Assembly (NCBI RefSeq): GCF_000204645.1
Contig: NC_015422.1
Location: 3,365,001 to 3,429,000 of the forward strand
Origin: Alicycliphilus denitrificans K601
GTDB lineage: Bacteria; Pseudomonadota; Gammaproteobacteria; Burkholderiales; Burkholderiaceae_C
Length of the DNA stretch: 64,000 nt
Direction of reading: 5' to 3'
A program made the translations under genes and the position numbers. Under the pieces are notes generated by a model. The model did not search any database. It was given only the letters and a program-made list of their open reading frames with translations, and was not told the DNA's origin. Shown one piece after another: positions 44,676 to 53,760 of the stretch. Position 1 is the first letter of the stretch; the number at the start of each line of letters is the position of its first letter.

Positions 44676-45539
44676 ATGCAAGCCAACACCGACCTCCAAG
44701 ACAGCCGCCTGGCCAACGCCTGGGCCGAGCTGCACAACTACGCCGTGGCGGGCAACCCGCTGCACCCCGACTCGTACCGCCTGGCCTTCGCCGACCCCGA
44801 ATTCATGCTGCGCCGCGAAACGCGCGGCATACGCTTTCAGCTGGAGCTGCTCAAGCCCGACCTGGAGCAGGCCGCGCAGGGCATCGAGCACACCGTGGTG
44901 GTGTACGGCAGCGCGCGCTTCGTGTCGCCCGAAGCCGCGGCCCAGCAGCTTGCCGAGGCGCAGGCCAGCGGCGACGGCGAACGCATCGCGCGCGCCGAGC
45001 GCGCCGTGAAGAACGCGCAGTACTACGACCTGGCGCGCCAGTTCGCGCGCCACGTGGCCGACTACAGCCTGAGCCGCCCGCCCGCCGAGCGCCTGTACGT
45101 CTGCACGGGCGGCGGCCCCGGCATCATGGAGGCTGCCAACCGCGGCGCCTACGAGGCCGGCGCGCCCACCATCGGCCTGAACATCACGCTGCCGCACGAG
45201 CAGAGCGGCAACCGCTACATCACCCCCGCGCTGTCGTTCAAGTTCCACTACTTCGCGCTGCGCAAGATGCACTTCATGATGCGCGCCAAGGCCCTGGTGC
45301 TGTTCCCCGGCGGCTTCGGCACGCTCGACGAGCTGTTCGAGGTGCTGACCCTGGTGCAGACCGGCAAGGCCAAGCCCGCGCCCATCGTGCTGTTCGGCAC
45401 CGCGTTCTGGAAACGGCTCATCAACTTCGAAGCCCTGGTGGAGCAGGGCACGGTCTCGCCCGAGGACCTCAAGCTGTTCCACTACACGGATGACCCGGCC
45501 GAGGCCTGGGGCATCATCCGCGCCTTCTACGAACTCTAG
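44676..45539 (+). CDS. LOG family protein (TIGR00730)
   Basis: 287 residues. VVVYGSARFVSPEAAAQQLA, CTGGGPGIMEAANRGAYEAG and LFPGGFGTLDELFEVLTLVQ are the Lonely-guy/cytokinin riboside 5'-monophosphate phosphoribohydrolase signatures (GGGPGxME and PGGxGTxxE). It probably cleaves nucleoside monophosphates. The ATG at 44676 was chosen; Met codons 11 and 21 residues earlier are possible. Confidence 0.92.
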   Translation: MQANTDLQDSRLANAWAELHNYAVAGNPLHPDSYRLAFADPEFMLRRETRGIRFQLELLKPDLEQAAQGIEHTVVVYGSARFVSPEAAAQQLAEAQASGDGERIARAERAVKNAQYYDLARQFARHVADYSLSRPPAERLYVCTGGGPGIMEAANRGAYEAGAPTIGLNITLPHEQSGNRYITPALSFKFHYFALRKMHFMMRAKALVLFPGGFGTLDELFEVLTLVQTGKAKPAPIVLFGTAFWKRLINFEALVEQGTVSPEDLKLFHYTDDPAEAWGIIRAFYEL

Positions 45540-45553
45540 AACGTATTTACGGC

Positions 45554-46717
45554 CTAACGGTCCCCCAGCCGCCAGGCCACGCGCGAGCCCAGGCCCACCG
45601 TGGCGCCCACCATCCAGAACAGGCCGCTCACGCCGATCAGCGCGCTGGCCGAGCCGAACAGCAGCGGCATGAGCACGCTGGAGCCGTTGATGGCCATGAG
45701 CCGCAGCCCCAGCGCCTCGCCATGGCGGTGGGCCGGCGTGATCTGGTGCAGCAGGCTCATGACCATGGGCTGCACCGAGCCGAGCGCGAACCCCAGCAGC
45801 ACCGAGCACGTCCCCAGCGCCAGGGCCGTGGGCAGCAGCGGGTAGACGGCGAACAGCACCGCGGTCATCCCCATGGCCCAGGTCACCACGGTGGCCTCGC
45901 GCAGGCGCTCGGCCACCAGCGGCATGAGCACGCGGATCAGCGCCGCCGCAATGGCGAACGCGCCCAGGATGGAGCCGATGACCGAGGCCGACAGCCCGCG
46001 CTCGTAGCCCAGCAGCGGCACGACGAAGGTGTGCACGTCCCAGCAGGACGACAGCAGCCAGTTGACGATGAGCAGGCGGCGAAAGCCCACGTCGGCCATC
46101 AGGTCCCAGGCGCGCTGGCGCGGCCCGCCGGCCGCGGCGATCACGCTGGGCAGCTCCTGCGCGGTGCGCACCCAGAACCAGGTGGCCAGCGGCAGCACGG
46201 CCATGAGCGCGAACGCCGCGCGAAAGCCGCCGGTGCCGCCGGCCTGCGCGCCCGCATGGTCGATGAGCAGGCCGGCGCAGAACGGCCCCAGGAAGTTCGA
46301 CACCGCCGGCCCTATGGCCAGCCAGCTGAACACCTGCTTGAGCTGCGTGGCGTCGTGCGCGGCGCGGCCCACGTGGCGCTGCAGCGCGATCGTGGCCGCG
46401 CCCGTGGCCCCGCCCGTGAGCAGGGCCGCCACGCACAGCATGGGGAACACGGGCCAGGCGAACGCGCCACCCGCCCCCAGCACGGCCGCCACCACCGCAT
46501 GGCGCACCGGGCGCTTGAGGCCGTGGCGGTCGGCATAGCGCCCCGCCGGCAGCGCCAGGAACACCTGGGTGAGCGCGAACAGCGCCAGCAGCACGCCCAC
46601 GGCCGCGGCGCTGTAGCCCTGGCGCAGCGCCAGCAGCGGCGCGGCCATGCGCATGCCGGCCATGCAGGCGTGGATGCAGATCTGTCCGGCGATCAGGCGC
46701 GCCAGGGCCCAGTTCAC
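45554..46717 (-). CDS. MFS transporter
   Basis: 387 residues with about 12 membrane segments. FLALPAGRYADRHGLKRPVR is the loop 2-3 motif of the major facilitator superfamily. The GTG start at 46717 overlaps the rmuC stop by four bases (GTGA), which supports it over later Met codons. Substrate unknown; export of small molecules is typical for such short members. Confidence 0.88.
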   Translation of the reverse strand: MNWALARLIAGQICIHACMAGMRMAAPLLALRQGYSAAAVGVLLALFALTQVFLALPAGRYADRHGLKRPVRHAVVAAVLGAGGAFAWPVFPMLCVAALLTGGATGAATIALQRHVGRAAHDATQLKQVFSWLAIGPAVSNFLGPFCAGLLIDHAGAQAGGTGGFRAAFALMAVLPLATWFWVRTAQELPSVIAAAGGPRQRAWDLMADVGFRRLLIVNWLLSSCWDVHTFVVPLLGYERGLSASVIGSILGAFAIAAALIRVLMPLVAERLREATVVTWAMGMTAVLFAVYPLLPTALALGTCSVLLGFALGSVQPMVMSLLHQITPAHRHGEALGLRLMAINGSSVLMPLLFGSASALIGVSGLFWMVGATVGLGSRVAWRLGDR

Positions 46718-48312
46718 GCGGCGCCCTTTCCGCTCGGCCCTTCTTCTGCTACATCTTCAGAAGCGCCTAGCGCAGGCTGGGCAAGCGTTGCAGCGGTATT
46801 TTCCTCGGAATCGCCTTCCCGGGCCGCCTCCACCAGCGCGGGCGGCAGCGCCTTGGCGGGCTTGATGCCCAGTTCCTTGAGCATCTCGGCGCGGCGGATC
46901 ACGTTGCCGCGGCTCTTGCTGAGCTTGTTGAAGGCGCGGTGGTACGCGTCGGACGCCTGCGCGAGGCCCTTGCCCACCTTCTCCAGCTCCTCGACGAAGG
47001 CCGTGAGGTGGTCGTACAGCTCGGCGCCGCGCCTGGCGATCTCCTGCGCGTTGCGGGTCTGCGCCTCCTGGCGCCACAGGTGGGCCACGGTGCGCACCAC
47101 GAACAGCAGCGTGGAGGGGCTCACGAGCAGCACGTTCCTGTTCCACGCGTCGCCGTAGAGCTGGCCATCGCCGCTCACGGCCAGCATGAACGCGGGCTCG
47201 ATGGGCACGAACATCAGCACGAAGTCGAGCGACTGCAGGCCGTAGAGCTGCTGGTAGTTGCGCTCGGCCAGGCCCTTGATGTGCTGGCGCACCGAGTCGA
47301 GGTGGCGGCGCTGCGCGGCGGCGCGCAGCGTTTCGTCGTCGCCGGTCGCCCACTCCTCGTAGGCGAGCAGCGAAACCTTGGCGTCCACCACGAGGTGCCG
47401 GTCCTCGGGCAGGTGGATGACCACGTCGGGCTGGGCGCGCGAGCCGTCGTCGCGCAGGTGGTTCTCCTGCACGTCGTACTCGAAGCCCCTGCGCAGCCCG
47501 GCCGATTCGAGCACGCGCTCCAGGATCAGCTCGCCCCAGTTGCCCTGCGCCTTCGTCGATCCCTTGAGCGCCTGCGTGAGGTTCTTCGCATCCTCGCTCA
47601 GCGTCTGGTTCAGGCCCATGAGCTGGTGCACCTGCTGCGCGAGGGCCGAGCGCTGCCGCCCTTCCGCGTCGTAGAACTGCTCGACCTTGCCCTGGAACTC
47701 GGCCAGGCGCGTGCGCAGCGGGTCGAGCAGCTGGCCCAGGCTCTGCTGGTTCTGCTCGGCAAAGCGCCTGCCCTTCTCTTCGAGGATGTCGTTGGCCAGG
47801 CTCTTGAACTGGTGCGTGAGCGCCTCGCGCGCCTCGGTGAGCAGCGCCAGTTTTTCCTGCGCCGCGCGGCGCTCGGCATCGGCCTGCGCGGCCTGGGCCG
47901 CGGCCTGCGCCTGCAGCGCGGCCAGCTGCTGGCGCAGCGCCTGGGCGAGCTGGCCCTGCTCCTGCAGCTGCGCCTCCAGCGCGGGCACGCGCGCGGCGCG
48001 CTCGGCCATCTGGGCGCGCTCGTCGCGCGCCGTGTCCAGCGCCTCGCGCCAGGCCGATGCCTGGGCCTTGAGCTGCTGCAGCTCGGCCTGCAGGCCGGCG
48101 CGCTCGCTCTCCAGCCCGCGCACGCGCTCCTGCGCCGCGGCGATGCGCGCGAGCGCCTCGGCCTGGGCCTCGGCGCGCGCCGCCGCCAGGGCCTGCTCGC
48201 GCCCGGCCTCGGCCTCGCGCCGCGCGCGCGCCGCGCCCCACAGCAGGCCCAGCCCCAGGGCCAGGACGATCGACAGAATGGCGGCCAGCACGGCCAGGAG
48301 TTCGGTGCTCAA
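46714..48312 (-). CDS. rmuC: DNA recombination protein RmuC
   Basis: 532 residues. N-terminal membrane anchor (LLAVLAAILSIVLALGLGLL), a long coiled coil rich in Ala, Glu, Gln and Arg to about residue 190, and the RmuC nuclease-like domain with HLPEDRHLVVDAKVSLLAYE and FVPIEPAFMLA. It limits inversions during recombination. The start appears to be TTG at 48312; no strong ribosome-binding site precedes it because a copy of the dispersed repeat abuts the start. The last 35 codons use AT-rich codons unlike the rest. Confidence 0.92.
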   Translation of the reverse strand: MSTELLAVLAAILSIVLALGLGLLWGAARARREAEAGREQALAAARAEAQAEALARIAAAQERVRGLESERAGLQAELQQLKAQASAWREALDTARDERAQMAERAARVPALEAQLQEQGQLAQALRQQLAALQAQAAAQAAQADAERRAAQEKLALLTEAREALTHQFKSLANDILEEKGRRFAEQNQQSLGQLLDPLRTRLAEFQGKVEQFYDAEGRQRSALAQQVHQLMGLNQTLSEDAKNLTQALKGSTKAQGNWGELILERVLESAGLRRGFEYDVQENHLRDDGSRAQPDVVIHLPEDRHLVVDAKVSLLAYEEWATGDDETLRAAAQRRHLDSVRQHIKGLAERNYQQLYGLQSLDFVLMFVPIEPAFMLAVSGDGQLYGDAWNRNVLLVSPSTLLFVVRTVAHLWRQEAQTRNAQEIARRGAELYDHLTAFVEELEKVGKGLAQASDAYHRAFNKLSKSRGNVIRRAEMLKELGIKPAKALPPALVEAAREGDSEENTAATLAQPALGASEDVAEEGPSGKGAA

Positions 48313-48318
48313 GATTGT

Positions 48319-48386
48319 TCTACTATTGATTCGATAGCTGCCAGCGCTTTCCAGAAAAGCGCCACAGGCCTTTTTGGCTTGTATTT
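48319..48386 (+). repeat. Dispersed palindromic repeat between rmuC and the dehydrogenase
   Basis: GATTCGATAGCTGCCAGCGC, TTTCCAGAAAAGCGCC, AGGCCTTTTTGGCTTGTATT. One of the best copies. It fills the whole gap between the end of the hydroxyacid dehydrogenase gene and the rmuC start. Confidence 0.8.
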
Positions 48387-49366
48387 CACCTGGACGCGAT
48401 GCGGTTCACGGGCGTGAGCGGCGCGCCCTTCTCGAAGAAAGCGATCAGGTTGTCGGCCGCGAGGTTGGCCATGGCCAGCCGCGTGGCCACGGTGGCGCTG
48501 GCGATGTGCGGCGTGAGCACCACGTTGGGCACCTCCAGCAGGCCGGGGTGCACGCTGGGCTCGCCCTCGAACACGTCCAGGCCCGCGGCGGCGATGCGCC
48601 TGTCCTTGAGCGCCTCGGCCAGCGCCGCGTCATCGACGATGCCGCCGCGCGCGATGTTGATGAGCGTGGCCGTGGTCTTCATGCGCGCGATCTCGGCCGC
48701 GCCGATGGCGTGGTGCGACTCGGGCGTGTACGGCAGCACCAGCACGAGGTGGTCGGCCTGCGCGAGCAGCTCGTCCTTGCCCACGTAGCGCGCCTTGCAC
48801 TCGGCCTCCAGCTCGGGCGAGAGGCGCGAGCGGTTGTGGTAGATGACGTCCATGCCGAAGCCGTGCGCGCCGCGCCTGGCGATGCCCTGGCCGATGCGGC
48901 CCATGCCCAGGATGCCCAGGGTGCTGCCGTGCACCTCGCCGCCCGCGAACATGTCGTAGCTCCAGCGCGTCCATTGGCCTGCGCGCAGGTAATGCTCGCT
49001 CTCGGTGATGCGCCGCGCCGTGGCCATGAGCAGCGCGAAGCCGAAGTCGGCCGTGGTCTCGGTCAGCACGTCGGGCGTGTTGGTGGCCTGCACGCCGGCG
49101 GCGGTCATCGCCTCCACGTCGAAGTTGTTGTAGCCCACGGCCATGTTGGCCACGATCTTCAGGCGCGGGCTGACCGCGAGCAGCGCCTTGTCGATGCGGT
49201 GGCTGCCGGTGGTGAAGGCACCGTCCTTGTCAGCCATGCGCTGGGCCAGCTCGGCCTGCGTCCACAGGACGTCGTCCGGGTTGGACTCGACCTCGAAATG
49301 CCGCGAAAGGCGTTCGATCACCTCTGGAAAGATGCGGCGCGTGACCAGGATGCGGGGCTCGGGCAT
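48386..49366 (-). CDS. D-2-hydroxyacid dehydrogenase (glyoxylate/hydroxypyruvate reductase type)
   Basis: 326 residues. Rossmann motif STLGILGMGRIGQGIARR, and the catalytic Arg, Glu and His in INIARGGIVDDAALAEAL, GLDVFEGEPSVHP and VLTPHIASATVATR. MAVGYNNFDVEAMTAAGV is typical of the GRHPR/GhrB group, which reduces glyoxylate and hydroxypyruvate. Start at 49366. Confidence 0.93.
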   Translation of the reverse strand: MPEPRILVTRRIFPEVIERLSRHFEVESNPDDVLWTQAELAQRMADKDGAFTTGSHRIDKALLAVSPRLKIVANMAVGYNNFDVEAMTAAGVQATNTPDVLTETTADFGFALLMATARRITESEHYLRAGQWTRWSYDMFAGGEVHGSTLGILGMGRIGQGIARRGAHGFGMDVIYHNRSRLSPELEAECKARYVGKDELLAQADHLVLVLPYTPESHHAIGAAEIARMKTTATLINIARGGIVDDAALAEALKDRRIAAAGLDVFEGEPSVHPGLLEVPNVVLTPHIASATVATRLAMANLAADNLIAFFEKGAPLTPVNRIASR

Positions 49367-49382
49367 GGGGCTTGTCCTTTGT

Positions 49383-50795
49383 TCAGAAGAAGATGAAGGT
49401 CATGGCGACGAACAGCGGCACCAGGATGGCGCCGGACCACAGCATGTAGCCGAAGAAGCTCGGCATCTTCACGCCGCGGTCCTCGGCGATGGCCTTGACC
49501 ATGAGGTTGGGCGCGTTGCCGATGTAGGTGTTGGCGCCCATGAACACGGCGCCCGCCGAGATGGCCGCAAGCGTGGCCGCGTGCGTGGTCATGAGCGTGG
49601 CCGGGTCGCCCCCGGCCGTGTTGAAGAACACCAGGTAGGTGGGCGCGTTGTCCAGGAAGGACGACAGCACGCCCGTGGCCCAGAAGTACATGGCCGGGTC
49701 GGGCGAGCCATCCGCGCGCGTGACGGCCGAGACGATCGCGCCGAACGGGCCATCGACACCCGCCTTGAGCATGGCGATCACGGGGATGATGGTCAGGAAG
49801 ATGCCCGCGAACAGCTTGGCCACCTCCTGCATGGGGCCCCAGCCGAACTGGTTGTCCGCATGCACCTGGCGCGGCGTGAGGGCCAGCGACACGAGCGTGA
49901 CCACGATCAGCCCCAGGTCGCGCACCAGGCCCGGCAGGCCCACGGGGGTACCGGCGATCACCCATTCCACGGAGGACTTCCAAACGCCGCTCAGCAGCAC
50001 CAGCGCCACCACGGCCAGCAGCAGCACGAAGTTGACCTTGCCGTCGAAGCCCAGCGCCTGGGGCGGCGAATCGGGCGTGGGGTCGCTGCGGCCGACCTCG
50101 CCCGCCTGCCGGTAGTACCAGCTGTCGAACGCATAGAACAGCGCCAGCAGCACGCCGACGAGGAACAGCGTATCCGGGAAGATGTGCCGCACGGTCCAGG
50201 AGAAGTCCACGCCCTTGAGAAAGCCCAGGAACAGCGGCGGATCGCCCAGCGGCGTGAGCGAGCCGCCGGCATTGGAGACGATGAAGATGAAGAACACCAC
50301 GACGTGCGCCACGTGCTTGCGGTTGTCGTTGGCGCGTATCAAGGGGCGGATGAGCAGCATGGACGCGCCCGTCGTGCCCATGAAGCTCGCCAGTACCGCG
50401 CCCACGGCCAGCAGTCCCGTATTGAGCGCCGGGCTGCCGTGCAGGTTGCCGCGTATGTAGATGCCGCCCGCCACCGTGAACAGCGCCGTGAGCAGGATCA
50501 CGAACGGGATGTACTCGGCCACCAGCGCATGCACGAAGCCCGCCGCCGCCGCGCCCGGCCCGTACACGAAGGCGAACGGAACCAGAAAGGCCAGCGCCCA
50601 GGCCGCGGCCACCTTGCCGAAATGGTGGTGCCAGAACATCGGCGCCAGCAGCGGCAGCAGCGCGATCGACAGCAGGATGCCGGCAAAGGGCACGCCCCAC
50701 AGCACCGACAGCCGGCTGCCGTCGATGTCCGCCGCCATGGCCAGCGGCGAAGCCATGCATGCCATGGCCAGCGCCAGCATACGGAAAACCTTCAT
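49383..50795 (-). CDS. NhaD-type sodium/proton antiporter-like protein
   Basis: 470 residues with about 12 membrane segments and a possible signal-like first segment. SFMGTTGASMLLIRPLIRAN, FIFIVSNAGGSLTPLGDPPL, GVLSSFLDNAPTYLVFFNTA and GANTYIGNAPNLMVKAIAED are the ion-transporter superfamily motifs of NhaD/ArsB. AAGGAGG fixes the ATG at 50795. It may complement the Mrp antiporter in Na+ export. Confidence 0.88.
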   Translation of the reverse strand: MKVFRMLALAMACMASPLAMAADIDGSRLSVLWGVPFAGILLSIALLPLLAPMFWHHHFGKVAAAWALAFLVPFAFVYGPGAAAAGFVHALVAEYIPFVILLTALFTVAGGIYIRGNLHGSPALNTGLLAVGAVLASFMGTTGASMLLIRPLIRANDNRKHVAHVVVFFIFIVSNAGGSLTPLGDPPLFLGFLKGVDFSWTVRHIFPDTLFLVGVLLALFYAFDSWYYRQAGEVGRSDPTPDSPPQALGFDGKVNFVLLLAVVALVLLSGVWKSSVEWVIAGTPVGLPGLVRDLGLIVVTLVSLALTPRQVHADNQFGWGPMQEVAKLFAGIFLTIIPVIAMLKAGVDGPFGAIVSAVTRADGSPDPAMYFWATGVLSSFLDNAPTYLVFFNTAGGDPATLMTTHAATLAAISAGAVFMGANTYIGNAPNLMVKAIAEDRGVKMPSFFGYMLWSGAILVPLFVAMTFIFF

Positions 50796-50842
50796 GAATC
50801 TCCCTCCTTGGGTCCTTTGCTTTGTTCCGGGAATCCGCCCCC

Positions 50843-52042
50843 TCATGCGGGGGTGGGGATGTCGAACACCTGGCGCAGGTAGGCCAGGTATTTTTCGTCG
50901 TCGCACATATTCTTGCCGGGCGCGTCCGAGAGCTTGGCCACGGGCTGGCCGTTGCAGCGCGTCATCTTGACGACGATCTGCAGCGGCTCGCAGCCCAGGT
51001 CGTTGGTCAGGTTCGTGCCTATGCCGAAGGCCAGCTGGCAGCGCCCGTGGAAGCGCTGGAACAGCTCGATGATGCGCGGCACGGTGAGCGCGTCGCTGAA
51101 GATCAGCGTCTTGGTCAGCGGATCGACGCGGTTGTCGCGATAGTGCTGCAGAAGGCGCTCGCCCCAGGCAAATGGGTCGCCGCTGTCATGGCGCGCGCCG
51201 TCGAACAGCTTGCAGAAATACAGGTCGAAGTCGCGCAGAAAGGCATTCATGCCGTAGACGTCCGACAGCGCAATGCCTAGGTCGCCGCGGTATTCCTTGG
51301 CCCACATCTCGAAGCCGAACACCTGGGTGTCGCGCAGCCGCGGGCCCAGCGACTGGCAGGCCTGCAGGTATTCATGGGCCATGGTGCCCAGCGGCGTCAC
51401 CCCCAGCTTCATCGCATACAGCACGTTGCTCGTGCCCGCGAACCGCCCGGCGTCGCCGTCGCCGCGGCCATCGGTCCCCAGGCGCGCGCACAGCACGCGC
51501 AAAACCTCCTCGTGCCAGGCGCGGGAGAAGCGCCGGCGCGTGCCGTAGTCGGCGATCTTCAGCCGCTCCAGCCCGCTGGCCTGCAGCTGCGCGATCTTGG
51601 CATCGAGCCGCCTGCGGCCCTCGGGGAAGTCGGGCACCTTCTGCGTGTTGCGGAAGTACACCTCGTTGACGATGGCCAGCACCGGGATCTCGAACAATAT
51701 GGTGTGCAGCCAGGGGCCTGTGATCGTGATGTCGATCTCCCCCGTAGGCAGCGCACTCACGCGGATGTATTTCTCGTTGAGCCTAAACAGGCCCAGGAAA
51801 TCGACGAAATCGCTCTTGATGAAACGCATCGAGCGCAGGTAGGCCAGCTCGGCATCCTGGAACTGCAGAGTGCACAGCGCGCGGATCTCGTCGCGGATCT
51901 CGCTCGCGAAGGGCGCGAGCTCCACGCCCGGGTTGCGGCACTTGAAGCGGTACTCGACCTGCGCGCCCGGGAACTGGTGCAGCACCACCTGCATCATGGT
52001 GAACTTGTACAGGTCGGTGTCGAGCAGACTGGTGATGATCAT
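50843..52042 (-). CDS. pncB: Nicotinate phosphoribosyltransferase
   Basis: 399 residues. [40 protein letters not shown] with the autophosphorylated His (GTMAHEY) and [20 protein letters not shown] are PncB signatures. It makes nicotinate mononucleotide in the NAD salvage pathway. Normal length. Start at 52042. Confidence 0.95.
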   Translation of the reverse strand: MIITSLLDTDLYKFTMMQVVLHQFPGAQVEYRFKCRNPGVELAPFASEIRDEIRALCTLQFQDAELAYLRSMRFIKSDFVDFLGLFRLNEKYIRVSALPTGEIDITITGPWLHTILFEIPVLAIVNEVYFRNTQKVPDFPEGRRRLDAKIAQLQASGLERLKIADYGTRRRFSRAWHEEVLRVLCARLGTDGRGDGDAGRFAGTSNVLYAMKLGVTPLGTMAHEYLQACQSLGPRLRDTQVFGFEMWAKEYRGDLGIALSDVYGMNAFLRDFDLYFCKLFDGARHDSGDPFAWGERLLQHYRDNRVDPLTKTLIFSDALTVPRIIELFQRFHGRCQLAFGIGTNLTNDLGCEPLQIVVKMTRCNGQPVAKLSDAPGKNMCDDEKYLAYLRQVFDIPTPA

Positions 52043-52191
52043 GGATATGCGCGCGGTTCCGCGACCCGCCGGCCGTGGGCCGCGGACCAGCGCCCGGGAG
52101 GGAGGACATGGGATCTCTGGCCCACGATTCTGGCATCAACCAGGCGCCACCCGCCGCCCTTGCGCGGACAACCCCACGGCGGCGCCGGGCC

Positions 52192-52665
52192 TCAAATACA
52201 CAGCGGCTGCAGCACCTGTCGCAGCCGCTGGGGCAACGGCCGCGGCCGGCGGTCGTCGCGGCCCACGTACACGTGCACGAAATGGCCGCAGGCCGCGCTC
52301 ACCGCCTCACTCTGCGCGAACAGGCCCACCTCGTAGCGCACGCTGCTCTCGCCCAGCCGGGCCACGCGTATGCCGGCATCGATGGTCTGCGGAAAGGCCA
52401 GCGGCGCGAAGTAGTTGCACTGCGTCTCGATGACCAGCCCGATGGTGTCGCCCTGGTGGATGTCCAGGGCGCCCTGCTCTATCAGGTAGGCGTTCACGGC
52501 CGTGTCGAACCAGCTGTAGTACACGACGTTGTTCACGTGGCCGTAGATGTCGTTGTCCATCCAGCGCGTGCCTATGCTGCGGAAGGCCCGATAGGCATCG
52601 CGGGGCTGCGGCCGCGGGCGCGGCGGCACGAGGGCGGTGGACGGCGGAACAGAGGGCGCATTCAT
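52192..52665 (-). CDS. Acyl-CoA thioesterase, 4HBT hotdog fold
   Basis: 157 residues. TRWMDNDIYGHVNNVVYYSW has the catalytic Asp and conserved His of the 4-hydroxybenzoyl-CoA thioesterase group. A Pro-rich leader precedes the domain. A Met nine codons earlier is an alternative start. Substrate unknown. Confidence 0.9.
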   Translation of the reverse strand: MNAPSVPPSTALVPPRPRPQPRDAYRAFRSIGTRWMDNDIYGHVNNVVYYSWFDTAVNAYLIEQGALDIHQGDTIGLVIETQCNYFAPLAFPQTIDAGIRVARLGESSVRYEVGLFAQSEAVSAACGHFVHVYVGRDDRRPRPLPQRLRQVLQPLCI

Positions 52666-52922
52666 AGGCCGACGATTGTGCCAGCGGGACAAGAAAGGCC
52701 TCTTCCGCAGGAGGCCGGACGCCAGACACCCGCACCACGTCTCCGTAACAAACGGAACATTGGGGAATCGACCCTAAAAATGCTGCATTGCAACAAAAAC
52801 ACTTGCATCTCGGGACAGGATCCCTAAAATTCATCCCATGCTGCACTGCAACATGACATAGAGGTCAGTCAGAGCAGTTCTCTTAACCCGCCCCGCAAGG
52901 GCTTTCATTTTGGAGATACGAC
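52666..52922 (+). promoter_or_regulatory. Phasin promoter region with two PhaR-like boxes
   Basis: TGCTGCATTGCAACA at 52781-52795 and TGCTGCACTGCAACA at 52839-52853 differ in one base. They flank a promoter (TTGCAT 52803-52808, TAAAAT 52825-52830, 16-base spacing). TGC-rich repeats of this kind are bound by the PHB-responsive repressor PhaR in front of phasin genes. This also covers the 250-base gap without a gene. Confidence 0.65.
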
Positions 52923-53477
52923 ATGTCGCTGACCCCTGAACAAATCCTCGCTTCCCACAAAGCCAACATCGAAACCCTGTTCGGCCTGACCAACAAGGCC
53001 TTCGAAGGCGTGGAAAAGCTCGTTCAACTGAACGTTGCCGCCTCGCGCGCCGCCCTGACCGAAGCCGCCACCCACGCTCAAGCCGTGCTGTCCGTCAAGG
53101 ACGCGCAGGAACTGCTGGCCCTGCAAGCTGGCCTGTTCCAGCCCCTGGCCGAGAAGGCTGCCGCCTACAGCCGCCACGTGTATGAAATCGCCTCGGGCAC
53201 CGGCGCCGAATTCGGCAAGGCCTTCGAATCCCAGGCCGCCGAAGCGCAGCGCAACTTCAGCAATCTGGTGGACACCGCCGCCAAGAACGCCCCCGCCGGT
53301 TCCGAAACCACCGTGGCCGTGTTCAAGAGCGCCGTCTCTGCCGCCAACAACGCCTTCGAATCCGTACAAAAGGCCGTGAAGCAAGCCAGTGACGTGGCCG
53401 AAGCAAACTTCAACGCCGTGGCGAACTCCGCCGCCAACGCCGCCAAGACGGTCGAAGTCGCCGCACGCAAGCGCTGA
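52923..53477 (+). CDS. phaP: Phasin, PHB granule-associated protein
   Basis: 184 residues, mostly amphipathic helix rich in Ala, without Cys or Trp. [20 protein letters not shown] and [20 protein letters not shown] match the PhaP phasin family start. It coats polyhydroxybutyrate granules and controls their size. GGAGATACGAC lies before the ATG. Two PhaR-type boxes upstream suggest that it is de-repressed when PHB is made. Confidence 0.94.
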   Translation: MSLTPEQILASHKANIETLFGLTNKAFEGVEKLVQLNVAASRAALTEAATHAQAVLSVKDAQELLALQAGLFQPLAEKAAAYSRHVYEIASGTGAEFGKAFESQAAEAQRNFSNLVDTAAKNAPAGSETTVAVFKSAVSAANNAFESVQKAVKQASDVAEANFNAVANSAANAAKTVEVAARKR

Positions 53478-53620
53478 TGGCCCGGCTGCGCATCGGTAGA
53501 TGCGCAGCCCAGGGTTTTCACCTATAATTCGCATATCGGTCCTGCCGTCAAAGATAGATAGCAAGGCCTACCAGTTGTCTCCTTGGATCCTTTCGAAGCC
53601 TCGCGTTTCATGGATCCCTT

Positions 53621-53651
53621 CAAGCCCAGTCCCTGACTGGGCTTTTTTTTT
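53621..53651 (+). terminator. Intrinsic terminator downstream of phaP
   Basis: AAGCCCAGTC-CCT-GACTGGGCTT followed by T8, 145 bases after the phasin stop. Confidence 0.85.
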
Positions 53652-53699
53652 GCCTCTTCGCGGGAGTACAGGATTCCCCTGCGGCGCTCCGACCTATTT

Positions 53700-53720
53700 A
53701 GGAACGATTCTCGTTTGCCT
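53700..53720 (+). promoter_or_regulatory. Possible Fur box
   Basis: aggaacgattctcgtttgc resembles the GAGAATCATTCTC-type Fur operator used by many betaproteobacteria. It lies 45 bases before the start of an iron-binding protein gene. Assigned by eye. Confidence 0.4.
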
Positions 53721-53760
53721 TATGATCCGCGCATCCCATTCCCGAGAAAGACCGGTCCCC

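Noticed and set aside
46744..46795. Possible degenerate repeat copy in the rmuC 3' end
   Set aside because: Codon use is unusual and some blocks resemble the repeat, but the match is too weak to list as a copy.
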